Positions 10,107 through 47,600 of a stretch of DNA of 64,000 nt are shown here, piece by piece. Numbering within the stretch: position 1 is the stretch's first letter; every line of letters begins with the position of its first letter. The notes under the pieces are model-generated. The model ran no database searches, was not told the origin of the DNA, and saw only the letters and a program-made list of their open reading frames with translations. The stretch spans positions 389,501 through 453,500 of the forward strand of contig JAQGDQ010000003.1 in NCBI GenBank assembly GCA_030141605.1. Reading direction: 5' to 3'. Position numbers and translations under genes: made by a program. The DNA comes from Tubiluchus corallicola. Lineage: Eukaryota; Priapulida; Priapulimorpha; Priapulimorphida; Tubiluchidae.

Positions 10107-13100
10107 GTGAGGTATATAATATAAAATCTGTACTTGCTGTACTGATTTACTTTGGGGTATGTAACCATGCTGTGTCAAAAACCAGTCTTGGTCAGAGTTG
10201 GTACGAGCACGTTCCTAGTCCATAGTCATTATCTGTAGTACTATTAACACAAAAGTTTTTATTTCGTTTTTGAGCTATGCTATTGGTTTAATTGGGTACT
10301 GCATGGTTAGACTGAGACCAGTTTTGGTAGAGGTTAGATCGTTTGGAATTCGTTCTTCTTCAGGTGGGTATTAAATCCAGAAAGATATAAAATATAAATC
10401 TACAGACTTTAAACTAATTTCAAAACCAGCAGTCGTGATGCGACCAGATATAAAATATCTTTAAGGTCTTGCAAAACTTCTTAGTGTAAACCATCTCTTA
10501 GGGTACTTTTGAACTGAAGGGTTTATACTCCTTGTATAGTTGAACTCGCGTGAATGATTAATGAGTTCTGGCTGATTTTATCTTCCAAAAATTTTGTAAA
10601 TACCAGGTAACAAAAAGTGCTGTGTCACTTTAAATTTAATGAAAGTTTTAATAAACGTAATTAGTTGATTCAGTCGATTCATTGAAGAATGTTCAGTAGC
10701 TATTACTTAAATGTATACAGTCTTGGATTTTTGGCATCTCATGTAAAATGAAGTGGAATTTAGATTCATTTCTATTTCTTCATTCTTTGTGTTTTAAAAA
10801 GTTCTTGGGCTTGAATACTTCACACTTCACTCTCTATCAGATTAAGTGTTGACGTAAGAGGATAAAAGAGACGTCATTCGAAAGTTTTCGCAACGCATTT
10901 TCAAGAAGTCGTGACATCTGTAACAGTGATCTGTTGGTATTTACACATAAAAAGTATTATTAACTGGTGCTATTTAAGTAAGTCCGGAGCTCTTGAAGCA
11001 AGTGTTTTCAAGATTGTTGGCTAAAAGTAGGAAGTTATGATAAAATGTTTTTGCTTTGCATGGCTGTTTCGCCAGAATGAACATCTGAAATGCATATTTG
11101 AAATTTTTATAGTACGTGTTTTGAATTATGATTCCTCAGCTGTGCAGCAGATTCTCACAGATTTAATTAGTCTAAGTGCTCGACAACACAGAATGCCAAA
11201 CATTATGATACTGAGCAGCTGCACCTTCATTGCATTTATGTTGTCAGTGTTATTTGTGTTATGCAGTGCTGTCATCTTCTGGCAGCGGTATGAACTACAG
11301 CCGTTTGTGACATAATCCTGGATTAGTGTTGAGCAAGAATCATATTTTCTTTATTTAAATTATACTCTAAAAGTAAAACAAATTATCACAACGTTGTTTT
11401 AGAAAGAAAATTATTCAAGTAAAAGTTTAATCTAGAATAAAGTATGAACAAATCTCTTGGACGAATTTCAAAGTTAATAGTCAGGGCTTGATCACTTATA
11501 TAACCTTTAGCCAAAAACTATAGTATAGTCATAATCGCTCAACAAAATATCGAGAGACTAAATTCTTGGCAAGTGAGTACCTCCGCCCTCTAACCTGCTT
11601 TCATTATACTGTGACAAATATAACACAAAAATGGATAAAAAATTGGGAGATGACATGGTGATCGACCTGCTGTGTAATTCAGCTTTTTACAGTCCACTTG
11701 TGAAAAAACTTAATTGGAACTATCTAATTACTATACTATGAAATAATCGAGCAACTTTGATCAATAATTAATTGACATATGGTGGTCAGGACACGTTTTC
11801 ATTCTCAGGCTTTTCGACTTCAAGTTGGGGACCAGTTTTTCCAAGTATTAAATATATTTTTGCTGGAATCTGACTGTAATCCAAAATTTTCCCAAACTGA
11901 CTTGTCCGACTTCCTGGAGTAGGCGATGCACGTTATTTACAAAATGTTCAAGCTATCGCCAAGGAGCCGATTAACAGCTGGTTTGCTTTTTCTTTTCCTG
12001 TAAATTGGAAGGAAAAGCGAAAAGTGGGCATGTGGAAAAGTTGTTTACGTGTTTGTGCAGTTAAAGAGGATTTCCTGTAAAAATTAGCCAGTTCTTGGTA
12101 TCCTGATTTTGTGTGAGCCATGGGAGATTTACCTGATTTGAATTTACCTTATTCTTTTAAATATAATTGTTTTTCTTGGAAATAATGACAACTTAACAAA
12201 CATTGACTGCTACAGGGTGTCCAGTAGCGTCTCATTTTTTCGTCAGTTTGCAAATAAGTTGCTGAGCTATCAACCGGGTTTTGTGTTTGCTTGCTTTGGT
12301 AATCTCCATATATTGTAAGATCTTGTAATTTAGAAGGCGCTAAAATAGAATTATTCTGCGAGTTCATAATAGCATGAAATATATTTTACTCTTCTAATTT
12401 TATCTAGAAAGCAAGATATCAGAGAGAAATGTAATGCTCACGTACAAGAATCTTACTTGCGGGATCTTCAGAATTTGATTCATTTGATATACAGTAATTA
12501 TGCGAAATCAAGAAACAGGCAGTCTCCATACCAAATGCCAGTCCCGAAATATGCTTCAGTTGACGTGATTGAAGAACTATCATAATTTTATACAAAACAA
12601 ATTTCAACCAATGTTTTGGTCTTCGGTTTCGAACTTTTACTCTTCGACTTTCAGCACTGACATTGAAGTCTCGAAGAGTTTTTCGAGTCAATGGGTCAGA
12701 CAGAGTTCAATTTCCACTAACAGTATAGAGCCGGCACTACGTGATTTTTAGCTTACGAAACGCGCCAACCACAAATAATCACCGGAGGCTGCCCAGCTAA
12801 TCTTCCTGTGCGATTTCTTGGCATTGGACGTGGGTTTGTTTTTGTTTTCCTGGCCGTTATTTTGTCCAAGTGGTTGTCGTTGCTGCGCATGTGCGGCAAA
12901 CAGCTGTTTGCTGCTGCATGTGGTTCAATAGCAGTCATCCGCTTGCAATGCGAAGACTGTGCACGCGATTAGCCGATATTTACTTTCTTTTGAACTGGTT
13001 GATTTTTTAAGTTGTAAGAGATAAGAAATAGTCTGTCACTAATCAATAAAGATTTATTTGCACGCATGCTACAATTCATAAATGGTTAATATTTGAAACT

Positions 13101-13251
13101 GTAAAGTAAATTCTGCTGTTATCATTTTAACTGGACAGCTGTATGACTGTACCTACGTACTATATAGTGTTGTTCTGGCAAATGATGAGTTCAGAGTAGT
13201 GTTGACGTGGTGAATTTAACGTGAATTTAACGCTTCAACTTTCTGGGTAAG
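10107..13251. other. Upstream region or 5' intron of NT5C2
   Basis: No exon could be supported. A 92-codon frame at 11037-11315 encodes hydrophobic but unrecognised sequence and is treated as chance. CpG-containing stretch near 12725-12975. Confidence 0.45.
12725..12975. promoter_or_regulatory. CpG-containing stretch upstream of the NT5C2 start codon
   Basis: Composition rises in GC with many CpG steps (for example aaacgcgcc, gctgcgcatg, gcacgcgatt) about 300-500 bp before the ATG at 13252. It could hold the proximal promoter for the transcript starting at that ATG. No TATA box or defined site is claimed. Confidence 0.25.
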
Positions 13252-37636
<24,385 letters not shown>

Positions 37637-38606
37637 TGGGCCAAAAAGATTTGTACTTAATCATAGTTAATTTTAAATTTTGGTTTTTACCACATTATGT
37701 AACATTTGCACTTTTGGAACATGCTTGTTCTTGCAAAAATGGAATGAGGCTGTTTGCATTGTGTGTCAAATTTCTCTGTCTGGGGCTACACACATTGACA
37801 TGCATGGTTTTGATAGAAATTGCATGTTTTTTCCTGTTTTTAAACTTCTACATTTCTCTACTGTCTCTCTTGCAGGCAGTCACTCTTAAATGAGTTGTAA
37901 TTTGTTTTTCCAAAACTTTTTAAAATTCTACGCAAGTGTATCACTCTGTTTTGTTCACCCAGTTTGCTTTTCTAAGACTTGCATGTTTGGAAGCTGTAAA
38001 ATCAAATGACTGTGATAAAATTACACAGGTGAAAACACTTATGATCACTCTCTACTAGCAGTAACATTAAATTTTTGAGTTATGTTGCATTTTGCTCTGC
38101 TTCCATAGTTGTATTAAGATAATGGAAAATCCAAAGTAATGATGTGATAATGGATTTTAAATCCAAATGTCTTCTGTGTGTATTACGTAGCTTAATTTCA
38201 TTGTATAGAAAATGTGCATAGGTTAAAACTGCCATTTCAATAATTTTTAAAAATGCGTACGCTTTTATGTTTATATGTGCTGTGTGTGCTAAATGGTTTG
38301 TACGTAGTTTTTAAGTTTAAGTGCTCAAAGGACAGGCTGCTGTAGAACATTAGAACATGAGTGCTAGTGCCTATATTGATGTGATCATTTGTGACGTTGA
38401 AAAATACTTGTAGCAAAATGTCCTCTGGTGACAAATGTAATTAATTCTGCTATGCGTTGTGCTTGCTAATAATTGATTGCTTTTCTTTTTTATTTGCTTA
38501 TAAACACTAACAGGAATATAGTAATTGCAGAATTTTGAGTGACGTTATCCTTACTAGCCAGTTCCATGCATATTGAGGTTCATAGTTATTGTTAACTTTG
38601 TTTTCT

Positions 38607-38612
38607 AATAAA
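38607..38612 (+). terminator. Candidate NT5C2 polyadenylation signal AATAAA
   Basis: First canonical AATAAA I see after the NT5C2 stop codon, about 970 bp downstream. A second is at 38705-38710. Which one is used, if either, cannot be told from sequence alone. Confidence 0.4.
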
Positions 38613-38986
38613 ACTCAAATGCATTTGTCAATATTAACACTACTGCCTGTGGGGCACCACTGTAATTGTAAATGTCACAACAAATGCACTTGTGTGTGTG
38701 TAAAAATAAACACTGTTGTAATGAATAAGATATTTTGTTTTGACATTAATGATAGTAACACTAATGTCTTGAGTTTGTGACCTGTTGTTAATCAAAATAC
38801 CTGATAGGCTATTTTTAGAATTTTGTGTTTTTTCATTAACGTCGCATTTTTTGTTTATTTATATTAAAAGTAATAATTGTATTTCTGTTGTCATTGTATT
38901 TATCCCTGTAGATTTCATCATACGATATTGTTTTGCATAATTTATAAATTATTTAATTTTATTGATATATATTTACTTATTGCTTA

Positions 38987-39030
38987 TAACTATGTTAACA
39001 TACTTTGTTAACTAACTATGTTAACATACT
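38987..39030. repeat. Short tandem duplication
   Basis: aactatgttaacatactttg occurs twice, downstream of the NT5C2 polyadenylation candidates. Confidence 0.7.
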
Positions 39031-39032
39031 TT

Positions 39033-39330
39033 GCCTAGAAACATGCTTACCCACACTATATCACTAATTCTAAACATGTAGCCACATTTTTGTGTGTTTG
39101 CTTTGGCCTTGCTTTGCGAGAAGATTAACTGAGCCTTTTTTTGCACTTGTAGATAACTAATTCCAAAGATTTTATTTAAAAATTTATGTGACTTATTTAG
39201 CCTAGAAAGTAGTAATGCGTGCTCACACTAACACTAGTTCAAAAATGTAGCCTCTTTTTGTGTTTTACCTTAGCTTACATTGTGAGAATGTTATACTGTG
39301 CCTTTCTGAAAAGGAAGTTCAAAGGTTTTT
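39033..39330. repeat. Diverged direct repeat, two units of about 167 bp
   Basis: Unit 1 starts gcctagaaacatgcttaccc at 39033, unit 2 starts gcctagaaagtagtaatgcg at about 39200. Both continue with cacacta...aatgtagcc...tttttgtg. Intergenic. Confidence 0.5.
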
Positions 39331-40245
39331 GTCGAAAAAATTGTGGTGCTTTTGTGTATCCTGTACACATGATTCATAAAAGAATTTGCTTAATATTTAG
39401 GGTATGCAACTCGAACTCTCCTGCTCATAACTCCTAAGTGTTATTTAAGACTGCATAAGCCCCAATGTCATTTTAAACTTTACCTCCAATTATATGTTAT
39501 CATATTTCTGATTTCATTTTTGCATATGTTCCACTTCAGAATCGTTAGCTATGAGAAAATATAATATCTGTGAGACTAGCCGTACTTTGTTCCGAAAGAC
39601 CCATCTCCTTTTCCCAATTAATCCCTTCATCTTGACGCATAGGCATAGAGAGATAACTAATTGAAAATCTACTATGTTTATGGTGCTAAGTCAATAGTGA
39701 TTATTTGCTTTTTTATAGAAATTGATGTATAGGTTAATTGTGGCTAATGTATATAAAGTTATGTTAAGATTATCATGATAAGTCTTTGCTAATTTCTAGA
39801 AATGGCAACTGAATTTCCTGGGTGTTGATATATTTTCATCGGACCAGATGTTTAAAGAATATTGTGAAAACTTTGCAAAATATTCTTGTCATTTTGGCTA
39901 TATAATGTGGCTTTTTCTCTGATTTTGAATGAATGCTAGTTTTTTACATTTGCTAATTCAATGTGGATTGATGTCCATTCTAAACTTTTGAAGGCACATA
40001 GTAAAGTCATGTCTGCCATTCATGTAACTCGTTTGCAATAATTTGCAACACTAATAAAGCCAAATAGTTGATCCTCAGATTAACAAAAGAAGTTGTTCTA
40101 CAACTCTTAGTCCAAAACCTTTAAAAGTTGCAATAGATTGCATCATCAGGTGATGTACAATGTTAGTTCTAAAGCTTTTTTCACACTGTTTAGCGGGGCT
40201 TTTATTATTTCAACGAGTTCAGCTGATTTCAATGCATATCAAGTG

Positions 40246-40431
40246 CAGTCAAACCTGTATATCACCTACTTTGGGACAGCAAAAAAGTTTGTGTTAAGCG
40301 AGTTTGGCATTATAACGAGTTGCATTAATACATGCATGTCTATGCAAATACAGACATTCTATTTTGCCAGAAAATTTAGACATTAAGCAAGGTTGGCATT
40401 ATGAAAGCGACATTATAATGAAGTTTGATTG
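40246..40431. mobile_element. Tigger-like MITE
   Basis: Left end CAGTCAAACCTGTATATCAC, right end inverse CAATCAAACTTCATTATAAT; TA follows the right end (40432-40433) and TG precedes the left. The CAGTCAAACCT terminus is the one I know from Tigger/pogo elements. 186 bp, non-coding. Confidence 0.65.
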
Positions 40432-41647
40432 TACCACTATATTATTATATTGAATTTGCATACGAATTTATTTATTTCTTTTTTGAGTATTGACATTGGC
40501 TGACAATATTTTTGGTGTGCCATACATTTGTCAAAGTTTTTCATTTGATAACTCAAACTTCTTTTTAATTGTGTGCAAAAACACCTGAATGATAACAATA
40601 CTAGAATGTAGCCTATATTAAATTGGTAACTGTGAACAAGCCAGTTAAGCAGGAAAAACACCTGATGGTGTCTGAAAAGTGAAAACCATACAAGAGTTGC
40701 TCAAGCCACAGTTCTGTGTATTAAATGCATTGTGTAGTAGTGACAGACTATAGAAAATTTGCAGGTAGAAAGACTTGTTGAAGGTAGTTTCATCATTGTC
40801 AGTATTTTGATGGTACATTTTCTGGTATGTAGCTTGGCTAAGGTATGTTTTTGGAGATACTTAAGACTCCTTTATAATATATTATTTTGTGCAGGGTCAT
40901 TTTACATTTTACAGTCAACTTTTTGCTTAAGATGCGTTTGGTTAACTTTGATTTCGTTATCTCTGAGCCTGATTTGGGTCCAGGGTGTATGAACGACCAA
41001 CTCGGTGATTTTTTCAGTCCCTCAGACATGTTAAGAGAGTTGACTGTAATACTTTTTAATGGTACTATGTAGGTTACCAGGGTTTATATAGAACATTTAT
41101 TTACTTGATGTAGAATGTAGATGTTACACCTTTCGTTTGCATATTCATCACATTGTACATACCAAAATATTGCCACATTTGTAATATAAGTGATAGCCTT
41201 TTTATTATAAAAAATATATTATTTTATGATGAATAATAATGATTTTATTATATTTCAAATTTTTGTTGCTGGAGCTTGTTCTTGTCCAATACTTTTTCTT
41301 ATTAGTTTTTGAGCATCATAATTATGTAACTATAACAAATAACATGAGCACTTCCATTCCTAGAGCATTGTTTAATAGCAGGTTAACTGTAAAACTGACA
41401 TAATATAATACCATGCATTTACTGTAAAATGATAACACGAATTTTTGAAAAGCTGCATACTTCCTATAACTCACCTCGAGCAAAAACCTAAATAATTGTT
41501 TATAAAGTGTATTGCACTTAATCACTTAATTTGGAAGTGCAAACTCTGCACAATTTTTTTAATCAATAAACAGTTCACAAAAACCAACCCCAAGCATCTA
41601 CATAAAAAACCAAGAGAGATGATGATTATAGTAAAATAGCTTCATTT

Positions 41648-41680
41648 AATACATATATATATATATGTGTGTGTGTGTGT
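41648..41680. repeat. (AT)n(GT)n microsatellite
   Basis: atatatatatat followed by gtgtgtgtgtgtgt in the convergent intergenic region. Confidence 0.85.
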
Positions 41681-42973
41681 CTTTATTAGTGGCTTTACAT
41701 AAATAGCTTGCTTATTAATGTATTAATATAGTATACAGGCTACAACACAGTTTTACCAAAAGTGACAAGAGACAAAAGTAATGCATTACGTCTATTTCTT
41801 TGCACATCTATGAACCAGAATTATGAAACCGCGGCTTCTTTAGTAGGTGCAATTATAGTTTATTTAGTAAGACGATGGATAAATATAACAAAGGTAAGTG
41901 TGCCATATTATGAAAACAACATATGTACAGCATGTGTGCAACATACTTACAAGATAATATACAAAGTGACATACATTTACAAATTAACTTTGCAAGAGAT
42001 TCAACATTTTAACCTGGATGACTATATTCTGCAGAGATATTTTAAAGCTTCATATTCACGTAGATTCACCTACTAGAAAAAAAAGAATATAAATATAACA
42101 AAAAGACATCTGAACACATCTTAAAATAATTTAAATTTCAACGAACAATTGTTCATAAGTTAATGACAAACTTGATTAGAAACTGCTGATGTATGCACAT
42201 TCAGCACTCAGTCAAAACAGAAGATATTTCAGTTTGATACAAACCACATATCGAATAATAATTAAGTTTGCAACAACATTCACTACAACAATATAATACA
42301 TACAACACTATACTTACATTAATGTATAAATGGCTGTTAAGGGTATGTGAACGTAACTGCATTATTTTTAATACTAGCTTAGCCGCCACGAAACACATTT
42401 CTAGATACAAAATTTTAGAAGTATACGCTGTAGCAGCTTTATGTTTCACTCAAAACAAAGGGACTGCACAAGAGTGCGATGACATAGACACAAATAATTG
42501 TATTAATTAGTGTTAAACTCAGAGCACACTTATTTTATTAGATAAATATATAACTATAAACACAGAACACCTTCAACTTCATTTCTGGGACAAAGAACTA
42601 GCTGTGTATTTGTGTGAGGGCTGCTTTTACGAACAAAAACAAATTGTTCATTACAAAACTGTGCTCATTTATGTTAAGTCATTGTCTGTTAGTAGCACAA
42701 TTCACAAGAGAATATGCTTATTAGTACATTAGACAGTATGATAAGAAAAAGTACATAATTTGTTCTCAAGGCACTAATGCATAGCAAACAAGCATAGGAA
42801 AGAAATTAAAAGCCGCATGCAGAGGGTTAGCAATACTATGACACCTTAATAGTTTACTGCTGCATAACATCTGATTCTTTTAGCTATCACATCTTCTACT
42901 TAAGCTGATAACCCCTGGTCCCTTAAAAAATGGACATATATTCATATTTCCTAATCATCATTACACATTAGAT

Positions 42974-42979
42974 TTTATT
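42974..42979 (-). terminator. Candidate ATP8B-like polyadenylation signal AATAAA
   Basis: TTTATT on the plus strand reads AATAAA on the minus strand, about 1.1 kb after the ATP8B-like stop. Further candidates lie near 42533. Choice is uncertain. Confidence 0.25.
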
Positions 42980-43503
42980 AAACAGTAAGAATGGACGTGA
43001 GAATCTAAATGCCTTTATCAAAGCGCTACTGTACTGAGAGTACCACAAAGTCTGAAAGACTACAAATCATACACTTAAAAGAATCTCAACTGTATATAGA
43101 ACAAAATTATAAATGGATTTATATCGATTACTAAGATAAAGTGTTCTTTGCTAAGAAATCCAAAAAGAGGAAGACAAAAGGACAGACACACACCTCGCAT
43201 TTTTAGAGAAGACAATTACAAAACTGTGTCTCTGTCTACTAGTCAATGCTAAACAACTTGACTATACAATAACACAGCCATCCAGTCACTTATTAGCCAA
43301 TACATGAGTACATGAATAGCCACTATATACCTGCTTGCACGACACTATAAAATCTTTTACTGCTTATCTTAAGGTCACAAGTTGCAGATTTGTCTGCTAA
43401 TTTTACACCAGTACTAACTACTCGCCTACTTATTCAATTCAATTAAGAAGCAAACAGCTCTAGAAATATTTAGCAGTGCAGATGGACAAGCAAGTAATGG
43501 TAT

Positions 43504-43735
43504 GCTTTTGAGAATTCTGCACAATTTTTAGGCAAAAACACTATCTTATCATAAAGCAAAGCACGCTAACTTTAATAGCATTGCTTCTGAATATTCAGTA
43601 CAGTTTTTAGGTGAAAACTCTAACCCATTATAATTAAAGCAAGTTAACTTCTATTGTATACTTCCGAGTATTCTGGATGATTTTTAGGCAAAAATTCGAA
43701 TTTCATTTTTTATGCATAACAAAGCGTTTAACAGT
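43504..43735. repeat. Three diverged tandem units of about 80 bp
   Basis: Each unit carries a form of ttctgnacaatttttaggcaaaaa-like sequence followed by an AT-rich run with aaagca; units begin near 43504, 43584 and 43664. They lie in the probable 3'UTR of the ATP8B-like gene. Confidence 0.5.
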
Positions 43736-44097
43736 GTACAGCAAAACTGTACAGTTATTAGTTAGTTTTCAGTAAATATGCTTTAATATCATACTACTAA
43801 TATACTTTGCATGAGTATTTCATAGCAAATTGGCATAGTTAATAAACCAATTTAACTACTTTGTGTGTTTTTCTTAAGAAAGCTTGCCCTGCGCAAAACA
43901 TGACTAGAAAATCAAATGGCACAGTCAAAAGACTCATGAAATAAACAATTCTTACGTTCGATGTGTGATCAAATATAAAATGCCGACAGTGCCCCATTTT
44001 CAATAATCTAGAGCGAGTGTATCTCAAACGAAACAAAGGGAATGCAGGTAAGACTAAGACCACTTCCGTAAGAAGAATTCTAGAAGACAAGAGTCAG

Positions 44098-44689
44098 TTA
44101 CGTCAACCTCTCGAGATTAAAAGTTGGCTTTAAAGCACTTGCTGAACTGGGTTTAGTGGTGACTTTCAATTTATTGACAGGGGCTGAACCGGGTTTACTG
44201 CTGACATTCGTGATGCTGGTATGGCCTGAACTAGGCTTACTACTAGCACTTGATTGGCTGACATTTGCTGAACCAGGCTTACTACTAACATTTGATTTGC
44301 TGACGTGTCCTTTATTGGCAGCCCCAGTACTTGATTTACTGCTGATTTCTCCCTTAGACTTGCTAGTTTCCAATTTACTCCTGGAAGAAAGGCTAGATAT
44401 AACACTTCCAACAAAACTAGTCTTGCTGCCGCCATCCTCCCTTGAAGTCTCTAAGCGTTTGCCTGCAAAAGCCTGATTGCTTGGAGATTTGTGAAAGTTG
44501 ATGCCTGCCATTATTAAGCTACCAAAGCCTTCCTGGTGTGAAAATGCATAACCGCCTTTTGCTGATGTTTCCCTTCTCAATCGAACACTTCTGCTGGGCT
44601 GCAAGTGCATGTCCATAACAGGTTTAAATACACACTGCTTCAGACGCACCTTGTCGCTAAGAGTTGGGGATACGTCCAACTTGTAAAAC
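44098..44689 (-). CDS. ATP8B-like: ATP8B-like terminal exon with Ser/Lys-rich repeated tail
   Basis: Encodes about 197 cytosolic residues. The first part is conserved ([19 protein letters not shown], later [13 protein letters not shown]). The rest is low complexity, Ser/Lys/Gly-rich, with four imperfect repeats around the core SSKPGSA (about 44125-44300), period roughly 14-16 residues. No catalytic motif is expected here. The repeated tail looks disordered and lineage-specific (inference). Stop codon at 44098-44100. Confidence 0.9.
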
Positions 44690-47600
44690 CTTTAAAGAGA
44701 AAGAGTCCTTAGTAGTAGTTATACTTTAGGAATCACATCAAATTTATGATGCAAAAATATGCAAATACATTTTGCCACGCAATTTTTCCTTATGAAATGA
44801 TATACATTCCACAATTAAAACATACTTTTATTAATGTCAATTCTCAAAGGCTTTATAAGACAATAATGCAGCCTTAGCATTTATCAAACAAATTTTACTT
44901 TATTATATTTGACTGTGTTAAAAACTATCTATTTTGCAAATTACACAGTGAAGGGCAAGAGAAAAAGTTCAACTTACCTTAGAACAACTATAGGTAGCAT
45001 GAGAATTACTAGTATCAGTAGCACAGTAAACCAAGTTATTGGATAACCTAGCGTTGCCCTGGCTACTCCCATGTACGATGCGCGAACAAAATTGCTATAC
45101 AACAGAAACTGAAAGGCAAAATAGAATGCGATCGATCCCCAAATGACAAAGTGGTTAAGACCAGTCCAATAAGAGGTGTCTAAAGCTATCTGAAATAGAA
45201 GAAAACAATCACCAAAAGATAAAAAAGAGATGATAAAATCGATATATCTGCTAGTCGAAGAATATTTCAATATATTGAATTTAATACGTCATATAGAGCA
45301 CGCTGAAATGAAAATCACTTCTCATGTTCAGCTCATTAAGCTTCCTAAGAGCAAATCATAAGCTTTTAAGTGCCACATCTAAAAACAACACCACTAGAAA
45401 GATTTGTCAACAGACAGACAAGAGAGACAATAGGCCTACTCCTGCTAACTTAATGTTAGTCCTTTAGCACATTTAAACCGTCTTCTACTTGTGGCATGCT
45501 TTAGTTAAAGCTTTCTTAAGATCATGCTGCCAGACACCATAAAAAACGAGTACCAAAGCCAACTATGAGAGCATTTTCATGTCAAATAAACATTTTCTTA
45601 GACCATTATAATTAAGCCATTAAAACACTTTTGGAACCATTTACACTATCTAAAGTAAAATCATATCCAAGTTTATTTCAAGTAATGGGTTTATATTAAA
45701 CAAACAGTACGTCCTCGTTTTATCATTTCTCGTTTATCTGATGTCTTATTTATCTTCAAACCTTATGATAAAAATTAAGTTTAGTCAGTTAATCTTTTTT
45801 TAAAATGTACATCCCTTTAAAATCATCAGAATTTTCAATTTAAGCCTGTGTAGCTATGCAATATTTCCTAACTGTGATTAACAGTTTTTATATGTAAGAT
45901 ATGGTGTCATTTCGGTTATCTGAATTTTCTGCTTATGTGAAAAATACTCAACCCCAAGACATTCAGATAAGCGGGAACACAGGGTTGTACTTTTGATACG
46001 ATTTCAATTAAAATTCCATACCTGTAATGTAACGGATAATATCAGAGAAGTGGAAATGACAAATCCTAATGCTTGTACATTTGTGAGATCAACTGCATCA
46101 GTTTCATGTACCATCCACGCGTTGCTAAACGTTAAGTATGGTACAGCAAACAATACCAGGGACGAATAGATCCCTCGAAAAATGCTGAGCAGGAAAACTT
46201 TAGTGTTGAAAAACTGATTTAGCTGCCCGGGGATGTAGAGTCGAGGATACCTGAGCGAGTTGTTCTCATCCACATCCTAAAATAAAGTGTTAAGAATTAA
46301 ACCTTTAATATGAAAGTTCTGGCAAACTTTGTCATAATTAAAAGTGTCACCAATGTTTTCTATAAAGTCTTTAAAGCTGAAGAATATAAACGCTTTAACA
46401 GTAAATGTCAAACACCATAAAATGTATACTAATATTGCAAAGCGTAAAAATATAACATCAATTGTCAAAGAGCCATAAGTGAAACATTTGCATGATCACG
46501 CTAATATTTACAAAATTTGGGCAATGCCAATTACATTAAAAATACACCCAAGAAAGAATAAAACTCCTATAACAGTATCATTTTGACTCAACAGCTATTC
46601 ATGTCTCACAAAGCGACATTTATGTCAATCATATGCTTCAGTCAACTTTGAAATTCAACTAAAATTTGGGTAGTTAAAAACACAAGCTATTTTGTTTCAC
46701 TAACTTCCATAGGTAAAACTAAAAACAAACTTGACATGTCACTATTATTTAGGTAAATCAGAAAAAAGTCAAATGACTATTTTATAACGAAAAGATTGAA
46801 AAAACTTACCTGGTCGAAAATTCCTAGCGCTAAGACAGGTTGTGATGTGTAGAAAAGATTATAAAGAGAAATAAACCAAGGATCAAACACCGTCTGCAGT
46901 TAATACAAACCAAAATTAATGTACAATATTTATAATTATTATGCAACAGAAATAAATTCTTGAATTGTGAGGTCACTAACGCTGCCACACAAAAATCTGT
47001 CAAAAAAAGTAGTATATTATATACATAGCATTAACAATTACTGATGAAAAACTTGATAATTTATGACTGGATGAAATTACACAGTAGGCATCATTTATCA
47101 AATTCACACTTAATAGAATCAGTCGCCCAGCTGGCTCAAAAATATCTGGTATGGGCCGTTCCTATTCAAATGTGTATATAAAAACTGTCGGTAATTGAAT
47201 CAAATAACTCCCCATAATTGACCCAATATTTCTGCTTTTGCGTGATGAAAGAGCTTTTATCAATGTTTTTATGTCATCTTTATTTCCGTTTTGTGCAATT
47301 AGCGTATTTATAAACAATCATGTTAAGTACTATTTTGCTTGTAAGCAGGTGCATTTATCACGCACTGATATGCTAGTGTAGCGTTTTTTTAATCTGCCAC
47401 TCATTTGACAGCTGCAATTAACCTTGTTATATCTGAAAGCTAAACTTAATCACGTGCCCAATGCTTTGTTTTCAAAATCCTGCTGCTTTTCACAGGAGAA
47501 ACATGGTCATCACCAACTGTAGCTCAAGCATTTCATGCACTAGGTTGTTTTGAGTGAACACGAGTAGGATACAGCAACAGCTTTTCAACATTTTTATCGG

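Larger units (their letters stand above)
37637..44097. other. Convergent 3'UTR/intergenic region
   Basis: Lies between the tail-to-tail stops of NT5C2 and the ATP8B-like gene. Holds polyadenylation candidates, a Tigger-like MITE, tandem repeats and a microsatellite. The longest chance frame (41762-42076) has no recognisable content. Confidence 0.7.

Noticed and set aside
11037-11315. 92-residue hydrophobic frame as a membrane protein gene
   Set aside because: No recognisable family and no splice or promoter context; AT-rich sequence gives such frames by chance.
44156-44476. 106-residue plus-strand frame rich in Leu
   Set aside because: It is the antisense of the Ser-rich terminal exon of the ATP8B-like gene.
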